A stretch of DNA of 64,000 nt from Chroogloeocystis siderophila 5.2 s.c.1 (GTDB lineage Bacteria > Cyanobacteriota > Cyanobacteriia > Cyanobacteriales > Chroococcidiopsidaceae), in contig NZ_MRCC01000016.1 in assembly GCF_001904655.1 (NCBI RefSeq), forward strand, positions 1 to 64,000. The letters are read 5' to 3'. Under the pieces are notes generated by a model. The model ran no database searches, had not been told where the DNA came from, and was given only the letters and a program-made list of their open reading frames with translations. Positions 47,436 to 56,213 of this stretch are shown here, piece after piece. Within the stretch, counting starts at the first letter, position 1; every line of letters begins with the position of its first letter. The translations under genes and the position numbers were made by a program.

Positions 47436-49040
47436 GTGAGTGGGTTAGATATCTTTTTTTTGGTCGCTTACTTTGTTGCAGTAGGTGCAATTGGATACTG
47501 GTCGAGTCGAACAAGTTTAGAAAGTAGCAAATCATACTTTCTCGGCGGTGGTGGAATTGGTTGGATGGCGATTGGTGCTAGTTTGTTTGCTAGCAATATT
47601 TCGGCAGAACACTTTATTGGGCTAGCAGGTACAGGAGCGAGTTCCGGTTTAGCAGTAGGGCAATTTGAATGGATTGCTTGCTTTATGCTGCTTTTGTTGG
47701 GGTGGCTTTTTGTCCCGTTTTATTTGCGCACTGGCGTGTTTACAATGCCAGAATTTCTAGAAAAGCGTTTTAACTCGCAGTGTCGTACGTATTTATCTAC
47801 CGTTTCGTTAATTGCGTACATTTTCACGAAAATCAGTGTAGCAGTCTATGCGGGTGCGCTCGTACTGCAAACAATTCTTGGATGGAATATCTGGCTGGGT
47901 GCGATCATTTTAATTATCGCAACAGGAGTGTACACAGTCTTTGGTGGGTTGCGTGCAGTCATTTATACAGACTTTTTGCAAGCATTTATCTTGATTGGAG
48001 GCGGAATTTTCCTGACAGCGATCGCAATTACCGATGTCGGTGGTTTTGGTTCTTTTATCGAGCGTGCCGAACCCGAATTCTTTAATCTGTGGAAAGCCGT
48101 CAATCACCCTGAATTTCCTTGGACTGGTATTTTATTCGGAGCACCAATTCTCGGACTATGGTACTGGTGTACAGACCAAATGATTGTACAACGAACGCTT
48201 GCAGCACCGGATATTGAAAATGCACGGCGATCGACAATCTTTGCGGGATTTTTGAAATTATTGCCAGTCTTTATCCTTGTACTGCCTGGAATTGCCGGTC
48301 GAGAACTCTTTCCTGATGTTGCACCTAACCAAATGTACGCGACGATGGTGAATGAACTGCTACCGTCTGGCATTAAAGGTTTAGTTGTAGCGGGCTTACT
48401 TGCAGCTTTGATGAGTTCGCTCTCCAGCGTGTTTAATAGTAGTTCGACGTTAGTCGTGATGGACTTTTACAAGCGATGGCGTCCTGATGCGAGTGAAAGA
48501 GAACTTGTGAGAGCCGGACAGCTATCAACGATTGTACTCGTCATTTCCGGTTTACTTTGGCTTCCGTTCATTGGCTTGATGAGCGATCAATTGTATGTCT
48601 ATCTCCAGTCGGTACAAGCTTATATTTCACCGCCGATCGCCGCAGTTTTCTTAGTCGGAATTTTGTGGAAACGGGCGAATGGTAGAGGTGCGATCAATGC
48701 ATTAATTGCAGGGTTTATTCTCGGTGCAATTCGCTTCGTTGCGGAACTTGGAACGCGTGCGGGTTGGATTACTTGGCGACCATTAGTTGCTTATGCAACT
48801 ATCAACTTTTTACACTTTGCAATTTTACTGTTTGTCATTTCTGTGTTCATTCTGGTACTCGTGAGTTTGACAAGCGCCGCACCAAGCCAGAAGCATCTCA
48901 GTATGTTCTTGACACCAGAACAAAGAATCGATAAAGCGCTAGGTTCCGCGAAAGTACATCGACAAAACGTGATTTATAGTGCGAGTTTAGTAGCGATTGT
49001 CCTTGTATTTTGGGTCATCTTTAGTCCTGCTGTATTGTAA
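47436..49040 (+). CDS. Sodium:solute symporter (SSS family)
   Basis: This 534-residue inner-membrane transporter has about 13-14 helices. It carries the SSS signatures ESSKSYFLGGGGIGWMAIGASLFASNISAEHFIG (sodium-binding region) and GLVVAGLLAALMSSLSSVFNSSSTLVVMD. It should import a sugar or organic solute with sodium. I take GTG 47436, six bases after GAGGAGG, as the start rather than the TTG at 47421. It runs into an oxidoreductase gene in the same direction, so a sugar or polyol pathway link is possible. Confidence 0.9.
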   Translation: MSGLDIFFLVAYFVAVGAIGYWSSRTSLESSKSYFLGGGGIGWMAIGASLFASNISAEHFIGLAGTGASSGLAVGQFEWIACFMLLLLGWLFVPFYLRTGVFTMPEFLEKRFNSQCRTYLSTVSLIAYIFTKISVAVYAGALVLQTILGWNIWLGAIILIIATGVYTVFGGLRAVIYTDFLQAFILIGGGIFLTAIAITDVGGFGSFIERAEPEFFNLWKAVNHPEFPWTGILFGAPILGLWYWCTDQMIVQRTLAAPDIENARRSTIFAGFLKLLPVFILVLPGIAGRELFPDVAPNQMYATMVNELLPSGIKGLVVAGLLAALMSSLSSVFNSSSTLVVMDFYKRWRPDASERELVRAGQLSTIVLVISGLLWLPFIGLMSDQLYVYLQSVQAYISPPIAAVFLVGILWKRANGRGAINALIAGFILGAIRFVAELGTRAGWITWRPLVAYATINFLHFAILLFVISVFILVLVSLTSAAPSQKHLSMFLTPEQRIDKALGSAKVHRQNVIYSASLVAIVLVFWVIFSPAVL

Positions 49041-49118
49041 GCACAAATGTATTTTTGGGAAAGAGACTTTCTCTTTCCCGCGCTATGTTCTTTAAGCAAT
49101 CACACCAACACAGGAAGC

Positions 49119-50165
49119 ATGAACCAAATAGTACGTGTCGGACTCATTGGATATGGAATGGCTGGGGAAGTATTTCATGCACCAGCGATCGCAGTTATCC
49201 CCGAACTCAAGTTAATCAAGGTTGTAGAACGTCACGGTACTAAATGTCAAGCGCGCTATCCTGGGGTAGAAACGGTAAGTAGTGCTGAGGAACTCCTAAA
49301 AGATTCTGATATAGATCTTGTCGTTGTCGCTACACCGAATACTTCGCACTTCGAGTTGGTCCAAAAAGCACTTCTAGCAGATAAACACGTTGTTGTCGAA
49401 AAGCCTTTTACACCAACATCACAACAAGCAACTGAGTTAATTGCGCTAGCACAACAGCGTCATAAATTGCTTAGTGTCCATCACAATCGCCGCTGGGATG
49501 GCGATTTTCTCACTGTTAAACAAATTATTGAAAATGGTGTATTAGGCAAATTAGTCGAATACGAAGTTCATTTTGACCGCTTCCGTAACCAGATCAAAAC
49601 AAACTGGCGCGAATACGATGAGCCAGGTTCAGGAATTTTGTACGATCTTGGTTCGCATTTAATCGACCAAGCAATTTGTCTTTTTGGTTTACCAGATACG
49701 GTGAATGCTGATATTAGAAAGCAACGACCACAAGCTAAAACCGCAGACGCGTTTGAGTTGATTTTAAATTATGGAGAACTAAAAGTTACTGCAAAAGCTG
49801 GTCAATTAGTCAGGGAATTAGGACCACATTTCTTATTGCATGGTACAGCCGGTTCTTTCATTAAATATGGCATGGACCCTCAAGAAGAGGCACTAAAACA
49901 AGGGCGACTTCCTAAAGGTAGCGATTGGGGTAAAGAACCACAAAAACGTTGGGGTGTGCTGAATACAGATATTAACAGATTACATTTCTACGGAAAAATC
50001 GAAACGCTTGCAGGTTATTATCCGGCGTATTACCAAAATATCTACAATGTTATTACTCAAAATGAAGAACTGATTGTCAAACCAGAACAAGCAAAAAATA
50101 CAATTCGGATTATTGAGCTAGCGATGGAAAGTCAAGTACAAAAACGCACGCTAGATTTTTGCTAA
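49119..50165 (+). CDS. Gfo/Idh/MocA-family oxidoreductase
   Basis: From ATG 49119 (AGGAAG upstream) this encodes 348 residues. It has the Rossmann start VRVGLIGYGMAGEVFHAPAI, VVVATPNTSHFELVQKALLADKHVVVEKPFTPT and the catalytic-loop region SVHHNRRWDGDF and GILYDLGSHLIDQAI. It is an NAD(P)-dependent dehydrogenase acting on a sugar or inositol-like substrate. It lies 78 bases after the symporter in the same direction and may use its substrate. Translation from 49047 would add 24 unconserved residues. Confidence 0.92.
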   Translation: MNQIVRVGLIGYGMAGEVFHAPAIAVIPELKLIKVVERHGTKCQARYPGVETVSSAEELLKDSDIDLVVVATPNTSHFELVQKALLADKHVVVEKPFTPTSQQATELIALAQQRHKLLSVHHNRRWDGDFLTVKQIIENGVLGKLVEYEVHFDRFRNQIKTNWREYDEPGSGILYDLGSHLIDQAICLFGLPDTVNADIRKQRPQAKTADAFELILNYGELKVTAKAGQLVRELGPHFLLHGTAGSFIKYGMDPQEEALKQGRLPKGSDWGKEPQKRWGVLNTDINRLHFYGKIETLAGYYPAYYQNIYNVITQNEELIVKPEQAKNTIRIIELAMESQVQKRTLDFC

Positions 50166-50436
50166 ATAAGTAGGTGAAAGTCAATGTCACTAAAAAGTTG
50201 GTCATTGGTAACTGGCAACTAAATAGCTATTAGCTATTAGTGATTAGCGGTTGTTTGATTGCTAAATGCTAACTACCAAAAGCTAAAAGCTTTTCTATTA
50301 CCCAAAAACTTATGTCCACCTACTTAAATTCAACCTATAGCAGTCGAAGGGATCGTTAGGACATTGGAGGTACGAATAGCCATTACCCTCATTAATTTTC
50401 ACCCCTGACCTCTGCTATATTAAACATTAACCGTAA
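50166..50436. repeat. Intergenic degenerate repeats
   Basis: The gap contains low-complexity phrases such as TTGGTAACTGGCAACTA and AGCTATTAGCTATTAGTGATTAGC. Related phrases occur in other gaps of this window (about 5725, 13740, 20920, 51890, 53295), so they are dispersed intergenic repeats with no visible gene. Confidence 0.5.
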
Positions 50437-51735
50437 TCAACCTTGACTGATGGAAAATGCATCCTCTGGACCGACGATCGAGATATAAGGAGCCAGAAAA
50501 TAACGACACGCAGCTTGTTGTAACTGTTTCGCAGTAACCGCCGCAATTTGTTGCTGAAAGCGCGTATCAAATTCGATTCCTAATCCTAAAGCTTCGTACC
50601 AGCCGTAGGCTTGCGCAATTTGAGCATTGGTTTGTTTACCCAAAGCATACTGCCCAAGTACTTTATTTTTAGCGGTTTGCAGTGCATATTCTTCTAGCGG
50701 TTGCGTGCAGAGAAGTTCGACTTCGGTTTTCAATCCTGCGAGGGCGATCGCTGTATTTTCGGGAGCGGTTCCGATATACACCACAAATGGCGCAATACCT
50801 TGGCGAGTGGGATAAAATGCGGAAACATCGTAAGCGAGTCCCCGCTTTTCGCGTAATTCTACAAATAGACGGCTCGAAAGTCCATTACCTAAATATGTAG
50901 ATAGTAATTTCAACGCCACATAATCACTTTGCTGTACCGACGGCGCAAGGTACCCTAACATCACAATTGATTGTTGCGTGGGTTGAGTTTTGTTGATTTG
51001 ATACGGTTGTGACTCGATGTCAGGTAATTGCAACACGGGTAATGGAGTTGCGGGATTTTGCCAATCGCCAAAAACTTTTTCAATTGCAGCGACAGCTTCA
51101 GTTGCAGCAATGCGACCTGTAATACTGATAACTAGATTATCAGGACGAAAATACGTTTGATGGTATTCGATTAAATCATCACGACGGAGATTTGCTACAG
51201 TTGCTTCAGTTCCTAACGCTGATGACGCATACGGATGATTTTGATACATTGCTTGCCGTAATTGGTCAAATGCAATGGTAAACGGCTGTTCTTGCTGCGA
51301 ACGAATGTTTTGCATCAACCAGCGTCGTTCTAACTCGACTTCTAATTCAGGAAACGAAGGCGATCGCAATAATGCAGCGGCGAGTGCCAAAACCTCCAAA
51401 AAATCTGAGCTAACCGTCTTCAAACTCAGTAAAAAATAATCCGCAGCAGCATCCGTACCCAAACTCGCCCCGACCGATTCCACTTGCTCTGCAATCTCTA
51501 ACGAAGAAAGTTGTTGCGTTCCTTTTGTCAGTACCGACGCAAGTAAATGAACTAAACCCGATTGGTGTGCAGCTTCGCAACAACTTCCAGCCTTCACAAA
51601 TATTCTAGCAGCAACGATATCGGCTACTGGATTTTCGGTTACAAGTACGACAATGCCATTACTTAAAACCGTGCGGGTAATCTGTTTATTCGGTGGTGAT
51701 GCGATCGCGATGTATTGTCCGTTGTCCGTTTTCAT
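50437..51735 (-). CDS. M16-family peptidase subunit lacking the zinc motif
   Basis: The 432-residue protein has the M16 fold: RTVLSNGIVVLVTENP near the start, VARIFVKAGSCCE-type strand, YFRPDNLVISITG, and LRREKRGLAYDV-like (VELREKRGLAYDVSAF). The HxxEH zinc motif is replaced by HLLAS (63-67), so it is a non-catalytic partner. The next gene upstream encodes an active M16 protein, giving the usual active/inactive heterodimer pair. A role in peptide or leader degradation is likely; the substrate is unknown. Confidence 0.9.
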   Translation of the reverse strand: MKTDNGQYIAIASPPNKQITRTVLSNGIVVLVTENPVADIVAARIFVKAGSCCEAAHQSGLVHLLASVLTKGTQQLSSLEIAEQVESVGASLGTDAAADYFLLSLKTVSSDFLEVLALAAALLRSPSFPELEVELERRWLMQNIRSQQEQPFTIAFDQLRQAMYQNHPYASSALGTEATVANLRRDDLIEYHQTYFRPDNLVISITGRIAATEAVAAIEKVFGDWQNPATPLPVLQLPDIESQPYQINKTQPTQQSIVMLGYLAPSVQQSDYVALKLLSTYLGNGLSSRLFVELREKRGLAYDVSAFYPTRQGIAPFVVYIGTAPENTAIALAGLKTEVELLCTQPLEEYALQTAKNKVLGQYALGKQTNAQIAQAYGWYEALGLGIEFDTRFQQQIAAVTAKQLQQAACRYFLAPYISIVGPEDAFSISQG

Positions 51736-51933
51736 CTGTCTGTGCGTGCAATATGAGGGGCGAGGGAATAGTGATTGGTGGCGCTTTGGTTAGTGAAATG
51801 CGTGAGTTTTGAGTAATATAGAGCAAAAGAGTAATTAGTAAAAGAGAAGTTCATAAGTATTATTTTTCCTCTGCACCTGAAGCTTTCCTGCTTCTTGAAC
51901 CCTGACCTCTGATCTCTGACCTCTCACTCTAGG

Positions 51934-53229
51934 CTAGCAAGGTTTGAGCACTGTAACTGCATAAGAATATGGTGAAAGATATTGTTTTGTTAATAACTGA
52001 AGATCTTCTGCTTGAAAAGACTGAATTTGTTCGGGATAAATGACTGCTAATTCGGCTTGCGCGATCGTATTGTAGTAACCATAAAGCCCTGCTAGTTGGC
52101 TCGGCGTTTCGGTTGAGAACGTGTAATCATTACACAACACGCGTTTACACCGCGCCAGTTCCGCTGGCGTCATGAGGGTTGTTTGTAAATCCTCTAAGTG
52201 CGCGCGAATCAATGATTCTACACGTTCCAAGTTTTCTGGGTCTAACCAAGCCGTAATTGTAAATAAGCTAGAATCGCGCTGAAGCGAAAAATTGCTCGCG
52301 ATTCCTTGCACTAATTGCTGTTCTTCGCGTAACTCGCGGACTAATCGTGATGAACGACCTTCAGAGAGTAACACCGAAAGCAAATCTAAACCATACGCAT
52401 GACAGAGTTGATCGACTCCTGGACCTGTCCAAGCCATTAACAATCGTGCTTGCTCTAGTCTGGGTAAATAGATTTCTTGACGGCGAACTCCTGCAAGTAA
52501 TGGTTCGGTGAGCGCAATTTCTGTGTGCGGACACTTGCTGCGCGGCGCAAACTCCTGAAAAGCCTGACGGACAATCTCAATTGCTGGTTCTTGAGCAATA
52601 CCCCCTACAACGACTACAGTCATGTTTTCTGGTTGATAGTGCGCGTGATGAAAACAACGCATTGCTTCAGGCGAGTACTGCATCAAGTCAGTCTCGCTAC
52701 CGAGTACCGAACGTCCGTAAGGATGCTGTTGGTAAATACTCTCGCCCAAAGCTTGAAAGCCTATCCAATCGGGGTCGTCGTACGCGCAACGAATTTCCTC
52801 ACGAACAACATCGCGTTCTAGAACAAACTCTTCCTCAGGAATCGCCGCGTTGAGGAGTAACTCTGCTAAGTATGGTAGTGTATCCTCTAGGTAGGGTGCA
52901 GCAGTTGTCAGGAAAAAATGAGCATAATCATGGCTCGTAGCAGCATTGGTCGTTCCTCCCAGGTTTTCAATAACGTAGTCAAATACGCCAGGAGGTATTG
53001 CGGAAGTGCCCTTAAAAATCATGTGTTCGAGAAAGTGCGCCATCCCATACCAAGGTTCTGGTTCGCACATCGCACCAGCGCGTACCCATACGTCTACCAC
53101 AACAACAGGGGTAGCAGGGATATGTTGATGAATAATTGTTAAACCGTTGTCTAGCTGAGAAACAGCCGCTGGAAATACTGGGGTAGTCAGCAATGAAGAC
53201 AAAGTAGCGCAACTTGAATCAGAATTCAA
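51934..53229 (-). CDS. M16-family zinc metallopeptidase (catalytic subunit)
   Basis: The 431-residue protein has the zinc-binding HFLEH (65-69) with the downstream glutamate region (LERDVVREEIRCAYDDP), the HYQPENMTVVVVGG strand and LVRELREEQQLVQGIASNF. It has no signal peptide, so it acts in the cytoplasm. It and the following inactive paralogue (198-base gap) form the two halves of a processing-peptidase-like dimer. 6S RNA and purK lie upstream. Confidence 0.93.
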   Translation of the reverse strand: MNSDSSCATLSSLLTTPVFPAAVSQLDNGLTIIHQHIPATPVVVVDVWVRAGAMCEPEPWYGMAHFLEHMIFKGTSAIPPGVFDYVIENLGGTTNAATSHDYAHFFLTTAAPYLEDTLPYLAELLLNAAIPEEEFVLERDVVREEIRCAYDDPDWIGFQALGESIYQQHPYGRSVLGSETDLMQYSPEAMRCFHHAHYQPENMTVVVVGGIAQEPAIEIVRQAFQEFAPRSKCPHTEIALTEPLLAGVRRQEIYLPRLEQARLLMAWTGPGVDQLCHAYGLDLLSVLLSEGRSSRLVRELREEQQLVQGIASNFSLQRDSSLFTITAWLDPENLERVESLIRAHLEDLQTTLMTPAELARCKRVLCNDYTFSTETPSQLAGLYGYYNTIAQAELAVIYPEQIQSFQAEDLQLLTKQYLSPYSYAVTVLKPC

Positions 53230-53346
53230 CTATCCTAACGTATCCTAGATAACAATTTCGCAGCAATTGATACAGCAGATAGAAATAGTTGATCGGTAAT
53301 AGGTAACTGGTAATTTGTCATTGGAAAGAATCTCAATTACCAATAG

Positions 53347-53377
53347 TTAAAACTCTCTCAGTTGGAACCAAGAGAGC
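53347..53377 (-). terminator. Terminator of the 6S RNA transcript
   Basis: On the reverse strand, CTCTCT and AGAGAG stem arms flank TGGTTCCAACTG-type sequence and end in TTTTAA, 14 bases past the mature RNA 3' end. Confidence 0.7.
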
Positions 53378-53390
53378 TTTACGATGCTTG

Positions 53391-53577
53391 AGTTCACCGC
53401 AGTGCCGTTTTACCTCAGTTTTAGACCTGGATAAATCCAGGTGGGTACCTCTTCTCTAACTTAAAGTTTCCGAGTAGCAAAGCTCGGTCTACTGCCGCTA
53501 GAACACAGTGGTTCCCTAATTCAACAAAGCATAGATCCAAAAACATTATTGGCAGTCACCAACGCCGCAGTGGAACT
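53391..53577 (-). ncRNA. ssaA: 6S RNA
   Basis: This 187-nt RNA lies downstream of purK on the same strand, the position known for the cyanobacterial 6S gene. A TATAAT box ends seven bases before the proposed 5' end (AGTTCC...). The two ends pair (AGTTC-bulge-ACTGC with GCGGTGAACT). An internal hairpin CACCTGGATTTATCCAGGT forms the distal stem, and a terminator follows. 6S RNA mimics an open promoter and binds housekeeping RNA polymerase. The size (about 185 nt) matches the family. Exact ends are inferred. Confidence 0.82.
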
Positions 53578-53583
53578 TTATTC

Positions 53584-53615
53584 ATTATAGCGATTAATTT
53601 GTCTGATGTCGTCAA
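53584..53615 (-). promoter_or_regulatory. Promoter of the 6S RNA
   Basis: On the reverse strand a perfect TATAAT (53584-53589) is followed after seven bases by the proposed 5' end. A TTGACG lies 20 bases upstream, longer than the ideal 17, so the -35 contribution may be weak. Confidence 0.65.
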
Positions 53616-53705
53616 CTGATTCTATTTTTTTACTGGCGGCGTTAACAAACGATAAAAGGCTGAAAGTACAGCGATTTGCGGCAATAAGCCTCTAAACAAG
53701 AGTAT

Positions 53706-54839
53706 TTACTTATTTGACTTAGGATACCAAAGTGATTCGATTTTTTGGGCGATCGCCTGCGCAACTTCGGGACTATGTTCATTTAATAAAACTGTAACAT
53801 GACCGAGCTTGCGTCCTGGGCGCGATTCATTCTTACCGTACCAATGAACGTGCGCGTCAGGAATCTGACTGATTTGCGAGCGCTTGTCAAGATAGTCGTT
53901 TTGTGCATATTCATAACCTAATAGATTAATCATCACCGCGCTGCTACACGTCAACGCAGAGCTTCTTAAAGGTAAGTCACACACAGCGCGTAAATGTTGT
54001 TCAAACTGCGAAGTTGCACACGCATCAATTGTAAAGTGTCCAGAGTTGTGCGTACGCGGGGCTATTTCATTCACTAAGACTTTTTGCTCTCCTGTCAAGA
54101 ATAGCTCGATACCAAATACACCAACTGCTTGTAAACTGTTGATCAACGTCTGGGCGATCGCTTCAATTTCTTGAGCTACAGTTGAACTGATCGCTGCTGG
54201 TGCAATAACCCGCCGACAAACTTGATTTTCTTGCTGAGTTTCCACAACGGGGAATGTTACAACATCACCGTTGACGGCTCGCGCCACAATCACCGCAAGT
54301 TCGCGCTCAAAAGGTATAAACTCTTCTAGAAGAACTTCTGAAGGCTTGTGCGAAGTATCTAATTTATGCTGTAGAGTTTCTACATCTTTAATGATAAATG
54401 TACCTTGACCGTCATAACCATGACGTCGAGTCTTCAAAACAACGGGACACTCTAACTGATTGTGGGATGAGGGTAAAACAAATTTCGGTTGCGGTAAACC
54501 CAATTTTTCTAGATGACAGCGTTGATGATACTTATCGAGTAAAGGAGATAACGCCTCTAAGCGAGGGCGAAAACAAACACCACTTTCTGCTAGTGGAAAT
54601 AATGCAGCTAAATCAACAAATTCATTCTCAAACGTGATGACATCGCAGCGCCGCGCTAATTCCTGGGTAGCATCAGCATCATCAATAGGGGCAATTATTG
54701 TATCAGCAGCGATCGCTACTGCGGGATCGTCACAACTCGGCGTTTGGATAACTAATTCTACCCCCAGTGCTTGTGCTGGAGTTGCCATCATCCAAGCAAG
54801 TTGTCCGCCACCAATGACACCAACTCGTTTTACTTGCAT
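53706..54839 (-). CDS. purK: 5-(carboxyamino)imidazole ribonucleotide synthase
   Basis: PurK carboxylates aminoimidazole ribonucleotide with ATP and bicarbonate in purine synthesis. The 377-residue ATP-grasp protein from ATG 54839 begins with [24 protein letters not shown] and has [47 protein letters not shown] and [18 protein letters not shown]. Its ATG overlaps the upstream pentapeptide gene by 10 bases, so translation is probably coupled. 6S RNA lies downstream. Confidence 0.95.
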   Translation of the reverse strand: MQVKRVGVIGGGQLAWMMATPAQALGVELVIQTPSCDDPAVAIAADTIIAPIDDADATQELARRCDVITFENEFVDLAALFPLAESGVCFRPRLEALSPLLDKYHQRCHLEKLGLPQPKFVLPSSHNQLECPVVLKTRRHGYDGQGTFIIKDVETLQHKLDTSHKPSEVLLEEFIPFERELAVIVARAVNGDVVTFPVVETQQENQVCRRVIAPAAISSTVAQEIEAIAQTLINSLQAVGVFGIELFLTGEQKVLVNEIAPRTHNSGHFTIDACATSQFEQHLRAVCDLPLRSSALTCSSAVMINLLGYEYAQNDYLDKRSQISQIPDAHVHWYGKNESRPGRKLGHVTVLLNEHSPEVAQAIAQKIESLWYPKSNK

Positions 54840-55345
54840 CCTAACGATTCCCGCGTATCGACACCTGTTGTAGGATTTACGCCACTCGCCCGTTGACACA
54901 ATTCTTTGATTTGTACGCCGTCTAAAATTGCATCACTAAAATCAGTAGCGGTAATATCTGTATTATCGAACACTGAGCGTAACAAAATTGTTTCAGCAAG
55001 AACAGCTGCGCTTAAATCGGCATTAGTAAAGTTAACTTGATCTGCCATTGCATTCGTTAAGTTTGCACCGTGTAGTTTCGCATTCTTCATCACCGAAGCG
55101 CTAAAGATTGCGCCTCGCAAATCGGCATCGGTAAAATTCGCCTGTTCCATATTCGCGTTAGAAAACTCGGAAGCGCGTAACATTTGTCCTGAAAAATCGC
55201 GTCCTTTTAATTCAGCATTGCTAAAAGACAATGGAGGAGGATAGTCTAAAGCTTTCGCAGGTAACGTCCAGAAGGATAATATGAGTATCAACAAAAGAAA
55301 AGTTAGTTTCCGCCAAAACATATTAAATAGCGAGTAAAGTGTCAA
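54830..55345 (-). CDS. Pentapeptide-repeat protein, exported (lumen/periplasm type)
   Basis: The 171-residue protein has a signal peptide ([23 protein letters not shown]), then about 12 A(D/N)LxX repeats ([29 protein letters not shown] and on), and a C-terminal [21 protein letters not shown] with two cysteines. That tail is typical of thylakoid-lumen pentapeptide proteins of cyanobacteria and chloroplasts. The beta-helix has no known enzymatic role. Its stop overlaps the purK start by 10 bases. Confidence 0.88.
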   Translation of the reverse strand: MTLYSLFNMFWRKLTFLLLILILSFWTLPAKALDYPPPLSFSNAELKGRDFSGQMLRASEFSNANMEQANFTDADLRGAIFSASVMKNAKLHGANLTNAMADQVNFTNADLSAAVLAETILLRSVFDNTDITATDFSDAILDGVQIKELCQRASGVNPTTGVDTRESLGCK

Positions 55346-55442
55346 GATCTATTGTGTAACTAAAATGCCGTTTCAGTTTAGCGTATCTCTCATATAGGTA
55401 TTTTGGTACTTGTACACGCTAAATATTTGAGGAGTGAATGTT

Positions 55443-55793
55443 ATGCTTCAGTTTGTTCTGATTTGGGTTTTGAGTGCGATCGCACTTGTGATCACAGCTT
55501 ATATAGTGCCAGGATTTGCAGTGACAAGTTTTGCTTCGGCGTTGCTGGCTGCGGTGATTTTGGGATTGCTCAATGCGATCGCCAAGCCGATTTTAGTGTT
55601 ACTGACACTACCACTTACCGTTGTCACTTTAGGATTATTTTTATTTATCATTAACGCCTTAGTCATTTGGCTAGCGGGTGCCATTACTCCTGGTTTTGTT
55701 GTCACTGGGTTTTTTCCAGCTTTGTTAGGTTCAATTGTTTTAACGCTGGTGACAAGTTTACTTACCTTTTTAGTTGGTAGCGTTCGCCGTTAG
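55443..55793 (+). CDS. Phage-holin-superfamily (DUF360-type) small membrane protein
   Basis: From ATG 55443, eight bases after GAGGAG, this encodes 116 residues with four hydrophobic helices (FVLIWVLSAIALVITAYIVPGF, AVILGLLNAIAKPILVLLTLPLTVVTLGLFLFIINALVIWL, and FFPALLGSIVLTLVTSLL). The short loops with P-G-F are typical of the four-TM holin-like family of bacteria. It is chromosomal and common in cyanobacteria, with no phage context. Its end overlaps antisense the decayed oxidoreductase by 32 bases. Confidence 0.85.
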   Translation: MLQFVLIWVLSAIALVITAYIVPGFAVTSFASALLAAVILGLLNAIAKPILVLLTLPLTVVTLGLFLFIINALVIWLAGAITPGFVVTGFFPALLGSIVLTLVTSLLTFLVGSVRR

Positions 55794-56075
55794 TTTTCTT
55801 GCTGGAGGACTTTCGGACAACGCGAAAGATAACTTTGGGGTGATAAAGTTGTAGCGGTGAGCGCAGCAAATTAACGATTTGGATGAGTTGAGTATACGTG
55901 TGTGGATCGCTGTTATTAAGCTGCAATAAGCGATTTGTATACCAACTTAATAATCCACCGCTACTGACTTCTCGACGACCTTGAGCGGAAAATAATCTGC
56001 TAGTACTCTTGCTGCAAGTAGCCCCGCAATACTACCGCCAATGACAACGGCACGATTATTATTACCTTTACCCAT
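55762..56075 (-). pseudogene. FAD-dependent oxidoreductase reduced to its two ends
   Basis: ATG 56075 opens MGKGNNNRAVVIGGSIAGLLAARVLADYF, the FAD-binding GxGxxG-like start (GGSIAG). After about 30 residues the sequence jumps, out of frame, to a C-terminal stretch read as SGGLLSWYTNRLLQL, DPHTYTQLIQIVNLLRSPLQLYHPKVIFRVVR, which is the end of the same type of monooxygenase-like protein. The catalytic middle (about 350 residues) is gone. A deletion, not an assembly gap, is the simpler reading because both junction sides remain AT/GC-normal. It is non-functional. Confidence 0.6.
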
Positions 56076-56213
56076 TAATGTTATACCACATAGTTTCAAT
56101 TCTCCTTGGTTCACGCCAGTTGCTACAACGGAGGACACCTCCGCACGACCTCCCGCACCGCACTGGTTCCCCTGCTCCTTTACACGCCTGCTTTTTCCCA
56201 AACGCAGCAACTC

